Source: Halothermothrix sp.
GTDB lineage: Bacteria; Bacillota; Halanaerobiia; DY22613
Assembly: GCA_016841825.1 (NCBI GenBank)
Contig: JAENYK010000001.1
Span: 558,001-622,000 of the forward strand
Reading direction: 5' to 3'
DNA length: 64,000 nt
Numbering within the stretch: the first letter of the stretch is position 1; each line of letters begins with the position of its first letter. The notes beneath the pieces were generated by a model that saw only the letters and a program-made list of their open reading frames with translations, was not told the DNA's origin and searched no databases. The position numbers were made by a program, and so were the translations under genes. Below, piece by piece: positions 1-8,858 of the stretch.

Positions 1-651
1 GGAACATAATAGATATACTGAAAAGGGAGATTCTCAGCTATAACTCGCAAAAACCCCGGAAATAGGGCAATGGGGAATATCTGTCCAGATAGAACTCTAA
101 TCACATTCCACAAATTATCACGCAAGGTTAGAATATTCTCAACCCAGAAAGTCAATGACCCAACATAGAAAAACAATGCATACATAATCACCATACCAAA
201 AAAGGCAGATAGTACACTGAGTACTATTCTCAGCACACTCAATTTGATGGTTATTGGAATAATTAATCCGAAAACACTTAAAAAAATGAATCCGGCGGCA
301 AATCCCCAGATAAAATAGCCTATCTTAGTAAAAAAACCATATAAGGGATAGTACAATGGTTTAGACAAATATAGATTCAAACGTCCTTGATTAATATCTG
401 ACCATACCTCATAAGCAGTAATTCCCACCGGCATTATAGCACTCTCGAATATCTTGAGTAGAAAATAATAAGAAACCATATCATTGAATGTATAGTTAGC
501 AATAGCTGCCTTGCTTTGAAAGACGAATTTCCAGATGAAGTAAATAATCAATAATTGGAGTGGTAGATTAACCAATTGCCCAACAAAATTCAAACTATAT
601 TCCTTCCCTTTCCTCAATTCAATCCAGATTAACCGTAAATATTTCTTCATT
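1..651 (-). CDS. ABC-2 type exporter permease (C-terminus cut by window edge)
   Basis: Integral membrane subunit of an ABC exporter, probably COG4587/COG3694-like. The visible 217 codons start with a basic cytoplasmic stretch (MKKYLRLIWIELRKGKEYSL) followed by several hydrophobic helices; the reading frame is still open at base 1. The ATG at 651 is preceded by GGAGGATAAAA, which overlaps the stop of the permease upstream. It is the third gene of an operon with the permease at 653-1447 and the ATPase at 1440-2429, so the transporter probably has two different permeases and one ATPase. The substrate is not evident from the sequence. Confidence 0.8.
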
Positions 652-652
652 T

Positions 653-1447
653 TTATCCTCCATTCGCCTCATACCGTGTTAATCCCATATTCCAGGTCAG
701 TTTAAACAGATAAAGTACTATCGCCGAAAACACAATGAATTTTAGTACAAAGTCCAACTTCAAACTATCTTTGTTCAGGAAAATCACCGCTGGATAATAT
801 GAAATAAAGGCTACAGGTATAATGTAAGTTAACACCAGCTTAATTTTTTCGGGAAATATTGATAGTGGATATTGTTTACTATCAGCTAATCCAAATATTA
901 GCGAACGAAAGACTTCTATCTGTCCTACCCAAAAAGCTAAAAATGTAACAATCCCATATAAACAGTTATAGATGAACACACCCCAAACCAAAATAATTAA
1001 CGAATATAAGACATTCATCGCATTAATTGAGATATCATACCGCAGAACAATAGTTACGATAAGAACTATACTGACGATCAACTCCTCAATAAAGTAAATA
1101 ATTGAGACCCTTTCAAAAAGCACTGCAAAAAGCGTATTAATTGGCCGAACCAGAAATTTGTCAAGACCACCCTGTACTATGGTATATGGCAGATCACGAA
1201 AACCAAAGAATATTCCCCCAATACTTTCCCCCACAAAAGTAATACCTGTATATAGAGCTAATTCTGGAAAACTCCAATCCCCAAAAGATTGAATATGACT
1301 CAACAACGTGTACCAAAATATCAGAACAAAAGAAAAATTAAATATTAAATGCACCAAAGTCATCACAAATTCAAAGTTAAAAGTCTTTATCTTATGCCAG
1401 GAAATAATCATAAACCGATAAAGCAGTTTCGAATAATATTTAACCAT
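653..1447 (-). CDS. ABC-2 type exporter permease
   Basis: Predicted 264-residue integral membrane subunit with about six hydrophobic segments, of the ABC-2 (COG3694/COG4587) type that pairs with COG4586 ATPases. The start was set at the ATG at 1447 because GAGGAGGTTTCCA lies directly upstream; a longer frame to 1477 has no such signal. The ATG lies inside the last codons of the ATPase gene (8-base overlap), which implies translational coupling. The downstream permease begins one base after this stop. The motif LVRPINTLFAVLF near residues 100-115 is typical of the family. Substrate unknown. Confidence 0.85.
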   Translation of the reverse strand: MVKYYSKLLYRFMIISWHKIKTFNFEFVMTLVHLIFNFSFVLIFWYTLLSHIQSFGDWSFPELALYTGITFVGESIGGIFFGFRDLPYTIVQGGLDKFLVRPINTLFAVLFERVSIIYFIEELIVSIVLIVTIVLRYDISINAMNVLYSLIILVWGVFIYNCLYGIVTFLAFWVGQIEVFRSLIFGLADSKQYPLSIFPEKIKLVLTYIIPVAFISYYPAVIFLNKDSLKLDFVLKFIVFSAIVLYLFKLTWNMGLTRYEANGG

Positions 1448-2429
1448 TGGAAACCTCCTCTTTATCAGGTTTCTCATACATATCTCGAATTATCTCTTCT
1501 AAACTAAGGTAATTAATATTTATATCAAAAATCTCATTCCGATTTAACAAATTATTTATTGTAGTTGTGAGCTTGTCTATAGGAACTTTGATCAATGACT
1601 CAAACTTATTTGAGGATAGAGACATAGCATAATTTCGGGGAATGATTTTGCTTATATCAAAATCTTCGTGATGTTTGACCTGAATGATCTTATATTTGTC
1701 TCTACTTTCGATCTGATCTAAATTCCCATCATAACAAACTCTACCTTTATCCAGGATTATGATTCGCTTACATAATCTATCTATATCATTTAGATCATGA
1801 GTTGTCAAAAATATTGTTGTATTTAATTCAGTGTTAAGAAAAGTTAAAAAATCTAATATTTTTTGTTTCGCTATTATATCCAGACCCAATGTTGGTTCAT
1901 CTAAAAATAAAATTTTCGGATTATGTAATAAAGAAGCAACGAATTCACAACGCATTCTCTGACCTAAAGATAACTTTCTAACCGGAATTTTTAAAAGTGA
2001 TTCTAAGTTTAATTTGTCGGATAATAACTGCATCCTTTCCTCAAATTCTTTAGTACTCAATGCATATACATCTTTATAAAACTTCAGCGACTCAATAACA
2101 GGTATATCATAAAAGAGGATCGACTTCTGTCCCATTAATACCCCAATCTCTTTTGTATATTTCCCACGGTCTTGATACGGAATATATCCATTAACCTCAA
2201 CTATACCACTAGTAGGTGTTAAGATACCTGACAACATTTTTATCGTCGTCGTCTTGCCAGCCCCGTTCTGTCCAATGAATCCTACAATCTCACCGTCACT
2301 AATTTCAAAATTAATCCCTTCAACACCTACCTTCTCTTCAGTCGGAGTCCAAATCCAGTTTTTCAGATTCTTCTTATAATTTTGCTTCGGCACTCTATAG
2401 AGCTTAGTTAAGTCCCTTACCTTTATCAA
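1440..2429 (-). CDS. ABC transporter ATP-binding protein (COG4586-like)
   Basis: Cytoplasmic ATPase of the three-gene exporter. Walker A GQNGAGKTT (residues ~53-61), signature LSLGQRMR (~153), Walker B ILFLDEP (~172) and the H-loop TTHD (~209) are all intact. The N-terminal leader YRVPKQNYKKNLKNWIW before the nucleotide-binding fold and a ~90-residue C-terminal extension match the COG4586 group that works with paired ABC-2 permeases. The start is a TTG preceded by AAGGAGGGAACAGAG. It is the first gene of the operon; the 434 bases upstream hold no convincing gene. Confidence 0.9.
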   Translation of the reverse strand: MIKVRDLTKLYRVPKQNYKKNLKNWIWTPTEEKVGVEGINFEISDGEIVGFIGQNGAGKTTTIKMLSGILTPTSGIVEVNGYIPYQDRGKYTKEIGVLMGQKSILFYDIPVIESLKFYKDVYALSTKEFEERMQLLSDKLNLESLLKIPVRKLSLGQRMRCEFVASLLHNPKILFLDEPTLGLDIIAKQKILDFLTFLNTELNTTIFLTTHDLNDIDRLCKRIIILDKGRVCYDGNLDQIESRDKYKIIQVKHHEDFDISKIIPRNYAMSLSSNKFESLIKVPIDKLTTTINNLLNRNEIFDININYLSLEEIIRDMYEKPDKEEVSNG

Positions 2430-2863
2430 CTCTGTTCCCTCCTTCTTATCCCGGACAAATCTGTCATTATCGCCTGCTTCAGGACATAATGTTCTCGTCC
2501 ACTATAGGATTCAAAATTCACATTACTGTTAAACGGATTTATCCCGATCGCGACTTCACCACAATCTATAGCTTATCTTTAGTTATTTTGGTAATATATA
2601 TTTCTACATTAAGGATTTTTACCCTTCAAGAACATAAACTAAAAATAATTACGTTAGTTGTTAAAATTATTATCTAAGATTAAGTTATCTCCATCCAATT
2701 CCAATAGACAGCATAATTTAGCTAATCCGTGCTGCTCCTATTTCAAATTCGATTTTAAATCACCTTCCCATAATAAAACTCCCCTCATCATAAACAGTTA
2801 AATTAGCTTAACTATCTATTATACGGGGAGCATCTTAAGAATATCCAGTCTTTGCACCCAGAT
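2430..2863. other. Gene-free stretch, 434 bases
   Basis: No ORF with an RBS or coding-like composition was found. A 62-codon plus-strand frame at 2489-2677 is Ile/Thr-rich noise. The only recognisable element is the terminator-like hairpin at 2772-2830. The promoter of the ABC exporter should lie at the low-coordinate end but no clear -35/-10 pair was identified. Confidence 0.6.
2772..2830 (-). terminator. Terminator of the lipoprotein gene
   Basis: On the minus strand CTCCCC pairs with GGGGAG, enclosing a second stem AGTTAA/TTAACT, and is followed by TTTTATT. It lies 34 bases after the stop of the gene at 2864-3619. Confidence 0.6.
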
Positions 2864-3619
2864 CTACATATCAAATTTAACACTATCGATCCACAGTTCC
2901 TGCCCACCTATCACAAAATTGCCAACAGTACCATTCAGAGTCATCCTTCCCTGACCATTTCCGTATTCTGTAACAGTTATCAGAATATCATCCACAATCA
3001 GCCCATCAAGCTCACTAATATTCTCAATATTGTAGAAATGCCCATTATTTATTCCGAGATTAACATTCCCGCCATACTCTCCATATAAGAAAGTCAATCT
3101 ATACAATCCATGGACAAAATCAAAATTAGCACAGATGTTGTTGAGGAATAGATCCTGACCCTGACCGCCTGCCGATTGATAATGATCTATTTTCGCACAA
3201 CCACTCTCAATGATCTGATAATCCAGCGAAGTGAATGACTCAAAATTAATCCCTACTGCAGAATCTGTAAAAACATCGCCAACATGATAAACAGTATTCA
3301 CTACCAGATTACTAAAGTCAACATAACTTTTTACAAAATTAGCGGTAACACTCTTGTTTCCATCCATAAGTATCCGGTTCCACTCGTCAATCTCTGAAGA
3401 ATTTGACCCACCCCAATACGCAAAACACCAATCATCATTTTCTGGAGTAGGCTGTAATTTGACAACAGCATTTTTAACAAATCTGCTCCCACTCTTTGGT
3501 GTAACTGAACCCTGTCCATTGATTTTGATAGTTAATTTAAAAATATTAGGAAGACATGCCGCAAGAGAAACCATGACTATCACTACTAAACTGGCCACAA
3601 GTAACTTTTTACGCCTCAT
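2864..3619 (-). CDS. Secreted lipoprotein with bacterial-repeat domain
   Basis: A 251-residue envelope protein. Residues 1-21 form a lipoprotein signal peptide (MRRKKLLVASLVVIV then SLAAC lipobox), so it is likely anchored through Cys21. Residues ~27-95 (KLTIKINGQGSVTPKSGSRF...ANF) resemble the InlB B-repeat/bacterial-repeat domain found in surface proteins. The remaining ~150 residues are Gly/Asn/Asp-rich, beta-like and not recognised. The start is supported by AAAGGAGGTTGATTGA. It is monocistronic, with its own sigma-A promoter at 3769-3797 and a terminator. Function unknown; adhesion or carbohydrate contact would be guesses. Confidence 0.75.
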   Translation of the reverse strand: MRRKKLLVASLVVIVMVSLAACLPNIFKLTIKINGQGSVTPKSGSRFVKNAVVKLQPTPENDDWCFAYWGGSNSSEIDEWNRILMDGNKSVTANFVKSYVDFSNLVVNTVYHVGDVFTDSAVGINFESFTSLDYQIIESGCAKIDHYQSAGGQGQDLFLNNICANFDFVHGLYRLTFLYGEYGGNVNLGINNGHFYNIENISELDGLIVDDILITVTEYGNGQGRMTLNGTVGNFVIGGQELWIDSVKFDM

Positions 3620-3768
3620 TCAATCAACCTCCTTTAGAAGTATGAATTTAAAATATTTCTTATATCCCACCTAACTTATTGAATATTCGAATTCAAAATA
3701 CATTTCCAATTCATTAAAAATACTTCTACTTGTTACTATCTATATTACAAATAATTCCATTCAACTCT

Positions 3769-3797
3769 ATCTTAAACCATTTCCGGTATAATGTCAA
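3769..3797 (-). promoter_or_regulatory. Sigma-A promoter of the lipoprotein gene
   Basis: Minus strand TTGACA (3797-3792), 17-base spacer, TAAGAT (3774-3769). Perfect -35 and 5/6 -10 match. Confidence 0.75.
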
Positions 3798-3853
3798 CTT
3801 ACATCTGGCTTACGCACACCATGAGAATGTACCAACTATATATTAACCATAGA

Positions 3854-3884
3854 TAAAAGGACCATCTCATTTTGAGACAGCCCC
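3854..3884 (-). terminator. Terminator after the nucleotidyltransferase-like gene
   Basis: Minus-strand GGCTGTCTCA-AAA-TGAGATGGTCC, with G-U pairs, followed by TTTTA. Closely related in sequence to the hairpin at 4755-4787. Confidence 0.6.
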
Positions 3885-4008
3885 TCTCTGTGCCATATTA
3901 TATTTAGTCGATGGTTTGACTAACCTTCCATCTGTTTATTGATAAATGAACAGATTTCATTCATACACCAGAACAGTAACCATGTATTTGTCGCCCATAC
4001 CTAACTCC

Positions 4009-4617
4009 TCACCAGGGAACTATTATCAGATCATCCCAGACTGACAGCCAACGCGAAACCTTCTGCTCATATATTTCTCTGGTGATCTGCACTTTATTGG
4101 CGCGGACAACCTTTCCAAATAGATCATTCAACCCATAGGGGGCATAGACGATTAAGTCACCATTCTCCTTTAGCCTGACGCCAATTGATGTTGCAGTTGT
4201 TGGCCATGAATTAATCGCATCCTCCAGAGAAGAGTACGGTTCGATTGGATAACCAAAGTGTTCTGCATACCACAGATGAACTCTGGCCTGATTCTTCACA
4301 TCCATTTTACATGGAATATCAGAAAATAACTGTTGGATCTGTCCGATGACCCTTTCCTCATCCTCACAACTTAGTTTTGTTTGATCATAATAAACAAAAT
4401 CAATATCTTGAATTCCATGATTTAGCGGCTTATTCGTCAGATAATTCCAGACAGTCTGCGCAATACAACCGGCACCAATGTAATAGTTCTTAATTTCTAA
4501 ATCTCGGGATCTAACCAGAAGCTCTTTCAAGATCGGATTTTCAAATAATATCGTCTGTAATGAGGAAATCTGTGAATGTAAATCCATATTTTGCGGATTA
4601 ATTTTTTTACTCAGCAT
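4009..4617 (-). CDS. NTP_transf_6 (DUF925) nucleotidyltransferase-like protein
   Basis: A 202-residue protein similar in layout to COG3575/DUF925, a family with a nucleotidyltransferase fold and unknown substrate. Visible features: GAGCIAQTVWN (residues ~48-58), the acidic DIDFVYYD (~72-79) expected to bind metal, a second acidic position in KMDVK, and the late aromatic block APYGLNDLFGKVVRAN. The usual family length is ~190, so this is complete. The ATG is preceded by GGGAGAGGTAAGCAT. It stands alone between two related terminators, so context gives no clue to its role. Confidence 0.75.
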   Translation of the reverse strand: MLSKKINPQNMDLHSQISSLQTILFENPILKELLVRSRDLEIKNYYIGAGCIAQTVWNYLTNKPLNHGIQDIDFVYYDQTKLSCEDEERVIGQIQQLFSDIPCKMDVKNQARVHLWYAEHFGYPIEPYSSLEDAINSWPTTATSIGVRLKENGDLIVYAPYGLNDLFGKVVRANKVQITREIYEQKVSRWLSVWDDLIIVPW

Positions 4618-4754
4618 ATGCTTACCTCTCCCTAAATTTTTGGACTTTCTTCCCCAGGACAGTCGGTCATAAGATTATCTCAACTGCCCAATCTGCATTT
4701 CAGCTTATTTTGAACACATAAAGCAGCATAATTATGTCAGTCAGATCATTAAGT

Positions 4755-4787
4755 AAGAAGCTGTCTCATTAGAGACAGCCCCTTCTT
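4755..4787 (-). terminator. Terminator of the esterase gene
   Basis: Minus strand AAGGGG-CTGTCTC-TAAT-GAGACAG-CTTCTT: a 7-bp perfect stem extended by AAG/CTT pairs, 18 bases after the stop at 4805. Confidence 0.65.
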
Positions 4788-4804
4788 AGCCTCGCACAGT
4801 CTTC

Positions 4805-6256
4805 TTATTGACCTGAACTCACATGCTGTAAAATCCATTGTGCCATATCTTCTAACACTACAGGTGTGATAGTCTCCTCAATTATTCCATATTCAGTAGG
4901 TGATCCCGTATCTGCAGTCTGGAAGAGATGGTTGAGATTAGGATATTCTTTTATCGTAACATCCTGATTCCCTGCTGCCTTTAAGCTTTTTTCGATACTC
5001 TCCAGATTTGGTTTTGCAGCAACCTGAACGTCTTTTGATCCATTAATCGCCAACACTGGGCATGTGACTTTGCTTAATATTGGCACTGGATCAAATGCCA
5101 GGAAGTAACGATACCAGGGTGTTAAGAATGTAGCAACATTATTTTCTACATAAGCTTCAAGACTTCCCCAACTATCAATTACCGCCTGCTTTTCTTCTTC
5201 ACTGCTTAAGTTCAATATCTCTTCTAATTTCTGCCGCAGTTCTGCTGCACCCTGTTGGTCATCTTTTGCCTCATTAGCAATCTTTATCAGTTCTTTCTGG
5301 TACACGAGAGCTTCCCGAATATCATCTTCACTGACTCCGGCAGCCCTGTTAACATCTTCTAACTGCAAAAGCATTAGTTCATCAATAGGGATACCTGGAG
5401 CTGCCATCAGAACAATAAAAGCAACATCATCTGATTGGTTTTCCACCATTGGGGCAATCATACCACCCTCACTATGACCGATCAGACCGATCTGATCTTT
5501 TCTAATCTCGGGATGGGACTTAAGAAACTCAATACCTGCCAGAACATCTTTAACAAAATCCGCAGATGTAGCTGTAGTAATATTGCCTGTAGAACCACCA
5601 ACACCTCGATCATCCACCCGCAAAACTGCAATTCCGTGACGGGTTAGATAGTCGGCAATTACCAGGAATGGTTTATGTCCCATCAGACTCTCATCACGAT
5701 CCTGGGCACCTGAGCCAGTAATCAACAGCACTGCCGGATATGGTCCCTGCCCTTCCGGAATGGTTAATGTGCCCGCTAAAGTGATTCCATCAATCTCATT
5801 TTCATATGTTACTTCCTCTTCTTTATAAGGATATGGTTTTTTGGGTTCCTGGGGACGATTAATCACAACCGGGCCAGCCTGTTTCTCAACCTTCAGCGGG
5901 AAAGTAACACCTCCCTGTTTCCATACCCCATCAATCTCCTGATTAGTCGCATTCATAGTACCCTCAAAAGATGCAGCAGCCGCAGCAATCTCAAAGATAA
6001 TCTGGTCATCCACAATTTTTACCGCCGAAACCGGAATACCCTGTGCACCCTGATCTGGACTGTCCATAGTCGCTTCATAACCTTCAGAAGTCGCCTCCAC
6101 ATTAAAGACAATTCGCAATTCGATGCCCGATACAGCCAATTTACCTTCCCAGACTCCCCCCAGATCAACCTCTTTAGCATTAGCCTTCTGTGCAATCAGA
6201 AACTGTCCCATTAACACTAAGGCAACTACTAAGCAGCAAATCAAACCTTTTCTCAT
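4805..6256 (-). CDS. Secreted alpha/beta hydrolase (EstD-like esterase/serine aminopeptidase family)
   Basis: A 483-residue exported hydrolase. Residues 1-27 are a cleavable signal peptide ending KANA. Residues ~30-120 form a beta-rich N-terminal domain (DLGGVWEGKL) as in EstD-type proteins. The catalytic domain has the oxyanion block TGSGAQDRDE (~180-189), VLRVDDRGVGGS (~211), nucleophile elbow GHSEGG (Ser262) and late acid and histidine positions (NGSKDVQ and NLNHLF). The Thermotoga EstD family has the same order. It probably hydrolyses esters in the extracytoplasmic space; natural substrate unknown. RBS AAGGAGTGGATAAGG supports the start. Monocistronic. Confidence 0.88.
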   Translation of the reverse strand: MRKGLICCLVVALVLMGQFLIAQKANAKEVDLGGVWEGKLAVSGIELRIVFNVEATSEGYEATMDSPDQGAQGIPVSAVKIVDDQIIFEIAAAAASFEGTMNATNQEIDGVWKQGGVTFPLKVEKQAGPVVINRPQEPKKPYPYKEEEVTYENEIDGITLAGTLTIPEGQGPYPAVLLITGSGAQDRDESLMGHKPFLVIADYLTRHGIAVLRVDDRGVGGSTGNITTATSADFVKDVLAGIEFLKSHPEIRKDQIGLIGHSEGGMIAPMVENQSDDVAFIVLMAAPGIPIDELMLLQLEDVNRAAGVSEDDIREALVYQKELIKIANEAKDDQQGAAELRQKLEEILNLSSEEEKQAVIDSWGSLEAYVENNVATFLTPWYRYFLAFDPVPILSKVTCPVLAINGSKDVQVAAKPNLESIEKSLKAAGNQDVTIKEYPNLNHLFQTADTGSPTEYGIIEETITPVVLEDMAQWILQHVSSGQ

Positions 6257-6318
6257 CCTTATCCACTCCTTCTTATTTTGTCAATTCTTTATTCACAAAT
6301 GTATATTCAACCAGAATG

Positions 6319-6549
6319 TTATTTATTTTTCTCATTTCCCCGTTTAAAATTACCTGTGATCTTCGCCATAATCAATTGTGACTCCAACTTATCTGCGTCT
6401 GCTATTTTAGCCAAAAATCGCTCGCTCTCTTTTCCCTTCAGAATTTTTACTTGTTTTCCATTCCAGAATATAAACACCTTCTTATCTTTAGCAACTCTAT
6501 ATGAAAAAATCTCTGCTTCAAGTCTATTTCGCTTGTCTACATTCCCCAA
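6319..6549 (-). CDS. Conserved small basic protein of unknown function
   Basis: A 76-residue cytoplasmic protein. The block KVFIFWNGKQVKILKGKES, followed by AKITGNFKRGNE at the C-terminus, looks like a small conserved hypothetical family of Bacillota whose members are about this length. A longer frame reaches 6684, but an extended -10 promoter (6623-6631) lies inside that extension and the RBS AAAGGAG lies 7 bases before the TTG at 6549, so the TTG start is preferred. Highly charged, no membrane segment. Function unknown. Confidence 0.6.
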   Translation of the reverse strand: MGNVDKRNRLEAEIFSYRVAKDKKVFIFWNGKQVKILKGKESERFLAKIADADKLESQLIMAKITGNFKRGNEKNK

Positions 6550-6622
6550 AACCATTCTCCTTTCCAAATTATTGTCCCAATTAAGTGAAGATGCTGAGCG
6601 AGCATTCACCCTGATAAAAACC

Positions 6623-6631
6623 AGTATACCA
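6623..6631 (-). promoter_or_regulatory. Extended -10 promoter
   Basis: Minus strand TGGTATACT (TGn-TATACT) about 70 bases before the TTG start at 6549; no good -35 at 17 bases. Confidence 0.4.
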
Positions 6632-6881
6632 TATCTCTTCGTCAAAAAATATTTTTTCCCTTTCCCAAAACTAAAAACTTTCACTAACTAACTGTAGAAA
6701 TAGATAAATACATTCAGAACTAATCATCAATAATTTAATTATATCTATTCTACTTAATCTCACATATTTATTATTTATCATAATCATCACTAAATTAAAC
6801 TTCTATACAAGCAAATTTTTGGTGCTATATTAATATATTCCAGCAGAACGACTTCCAATCCGCATTTTACTATATACCACC

Positions 6882-6930
6882 AAAAGGGACTCTCCTCCGA
6901 GATATTACTCTCGTCAAAAAGAGTCCCTTC
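6882..6930 (-). terminator. Terminator of the SPFH/P-type ATPase operon
   Basis: Minus strand AAGGGACTC paired with GAGTCCCTT across a 28-base loop, then TTTGG. It starts 27 bases after the ATPase stop. Confidence 0.75.
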
Positions 6931-6956
6931 ATCTTCAATCTTTCTCTTTCGAAGAT

Positions 6957-8858
6957 CTACGACACATCAAAACGCAATAACCTGGCACTATTCAACAGCA
7001 CCAACAGTGCACCTATATTATGCAAAAAAGCACCTGCTAACGGAGAGATAAGCCCAATGGCAGCCAGAGTGATCATAATGGCACTCGATAAAGCTGCAAT
7101 AACCATATTTTGATAGATAACATTCCTGGTCTTCCTGGATAATCGGATCAGGAATGGAAGCTTACGCAAATCATCTCCCATCAATGCAATATCCGCGCTC
7201 TGAACTGCAATATCTGATCCCATAGCACCCATAGCTACTCCTACATCCGCTCTGGCTAAAGCAAGTGCATCATTCACTCCATCACCAACGACCATTATCC
7301 GGGTATCCTCATCTCTTTCCTTTTCGACCACATCTAATTTATCAGATGGAAGACATTCAGCGAAGACCTCATCCAGATCCAGACTCTCCTTGATGGTCTG
7401 TGCTACCTGTCTTCTATCTCCAGTCAACAAGATTATCCGCTCGACCTCCAGTTCCCGAATAGATTGAATCATCACTTCCGCTTCTGGACGCAGTGTATCA
7501 GCCAACAGAAGATAGCCCAGAAGTTTCTTCTCTTTCGCTATCCAGACAGTGGAACCAGGATAATCGGTATCATCCGGTACTTCCACTCCTAAAGATTCCA
7601 ACCAGTCCCTCTTCCCCAGAACTATCTGACTATTATCCACATTTGCAGTTACCCCCAGACCTGCTGCTTCTTCAACTACTGCCACCTCTTCCACAGCCAA
7701 ATTCACCGCTGCCCGAACTATAGCCAATGAGACAGGATGACTGGATCCTCTGGCGGCTACAGCTGCAGCCCTGATCAGTTCAGCATCACTGGTTCCATTT
7801 AAAGGTTTCATCTGTGTCACATTCAAATCACCTTTTGTCAGAGTTCCGGTCTTATCAAAGATAATCGTCTTAATATCCCCCAGAGCCTCTAAAAAGCCAG
7901 AACTCTTGATCAAAATTCCATTTCTCGAGGAAACAGCCAGAGCTGCTACCATGGCTGTAGAACTGACAAGAATTTGAGCACAGGGACAACTCACCACCAG
8001 AACGGCTATCACCCGATACAGATCCTGTGTCATAAACAGAACAGCAGCTGCAATCAAGATTACCAATGGTAAATAATATATAGCATACCGCTCAATAAGT
8101 CGCATTGTTGATGTCTTTGACTCTTCCGCTTTTTTAAGTAGTTCAACAATCTTGCTCAGAGAAGTCTTTGCTACCTCTTTGGTTACACTAACTTCCAAAA
8201 GTCCCTGAATATTTACCGTTCCCGCAAAGATCTGATCACCTTCAGAGACATCAATGGGAATACTCTCACCAGTCATTGAACTCTGATCTACAGATGATCT
8301 ACCTTTAATCACATTACCATCTACCGGAAACATATCCCCTGGTCGGATCAAAATTCTATCTCCAGGTTGTAAAGCTTCAGTCGCCACGATCTGTTCCCCT
8401 TCAGAAGTTAGCAGTATCGCTTCTCTGGCCTGCAGGGTCTTCAACCCCTCAATAGCAGCCCGGGCTCCTAAAATACTACGTTCCTCCAAAAAGTGTGAGA
8501 TTGCCATTAATAAAGGGATCAGAATCGCTGTGGTATAATCTCCTCTGGCCAGAGCAGCCAATAGAGCCAAACTCACCAGTTGTTCCATCATTGCCTTCGG
8601 CTCCCGGGAGAAGAATCCCTGTAAAGCTACTCTGAAGATCGAAAAACTGGCTATTAGCGCTCCAATCAACAGAATCAGACCATAGACTACATCCTGATCC
8701 GGAAAATATGCTTCATATAGCTTTCCTGTCACAAGCAGACTCCCCGCCAGAAGAACAGAACCTAACTTTACGATTAACCGATTCTTCTCCTCTCCAGTCA
8801 AGACAGGCTCTAAGGACTGCTGCAATTGTTCTCCTGCAGTACGAACTATTCCACTCAT
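6957..8858 (-). CDS. P1B-type heavy-metal P-type ATPase without N-terminal metal-binding domain
   Basis: A 633-residue ion pump of the inner membrane. Landmarks: actuator TGES (196-199), transmembrane SCPCAQ (290-295; CPC metal site), phosphorylation site DKTGTLT (Asp335), SSHP (~372-375), hinge GDGVNDALAL (~535) and the last-helix HNIGALLVLLNSARLL. The CPC and HP motifs place it among P1B metal pumps; no HMA or His-rich N-terminal domain is present. The metal cannot be assigned from the sequence. It is the last gene of a four-gene operon: its ATGA overlaps the stop of the SPFH gene at 8855-9847. This suggests that the pump works inside or next to an SPFH membrane scaffold. Confidence 0.92.
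   Translation of the reverse strand: MSGIVRTAGEQLQQSLEPVLTGEEKNRLIVKLGSVLLAGSLLVTGKLYEAYFPDQDVVYGLILLIGALIASFSIFRVALQGFFSREPKAMMEQLVSLALLAALARGDYTTAILIPLLMAISHFLEERSILGARAAIEGLKTLQAREAILLTSEGEQIVATEALQPGDRILIRPGDMFPVDGNVIKGRSSVDQSSMTGESIPIDVSEGDQIFAGTVNIQGLLEVSVTKEVAKTSLSKIVELLKKAEESKTSTMRLIERYAIYYLPLVILIAAAVLFMTQDLYRVIAVLVVSCPCAQILVSSTAMVAALAVSSRNGILIKSSGFLEALGDIKTIIFDKTGTLTKGDLNVTQMKPLNGTSDAELIRAAAVAARGSSHPVSLAIVRAAVNLAVEEVAVVEEAAGLGVTANVDNSQIVLGKRDWLESLGVEVPDDTDYPGSTVWIAKEKKLLGYLLLADTLRPEAEVMIQSIRELEVERIILLTGDRRQVAQTIKESLDLDEVFAECLPSDKLDVVEKERDEDTRIMVVGDGVNDALALARADVGVAMGAMGSDIAVQSADIALMGDDLRKLPFLIRLSRKTRNVIYQNMVIAALSSAIMITLAAIGLISPLAGAFLHNIGALLVLLNSARLLRFDVS

Larger units (their letters stand above)
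3620..4008. other. Gene-free stretch, 389 bases
   Basis: Holds the promoter of the lipoprotein gene (3769-3797), giving a 5' leader of about 140 bases, and the terminator of the gene at 4009-4617 (3854-3884). No coding sequence is supported. Confidence 0.6.
6550..6956. other. Intergenic stretch, 407 bases
   Basis: Contains a possible extended -10 promoter for the small protein (6623-6631) and the terminator of the SPFH/P-type ATPase operon (6882-6930). The middle part is very AT-rich with no supported gene. Confidence 0.55.

Noticed and set aside
2489-2677. 62-codon plus-strand ORF in the gap after the ABC operon
   Set aside because: No RBS, low-complexity Ile/Thr composition and no recognisable motif.
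6278-6691. 137-codon plus-strand ORF
   Set aside because: Antisense to the small conserved protein at 6319-6549, whose motif-like sequence, RBS and promoter are better.
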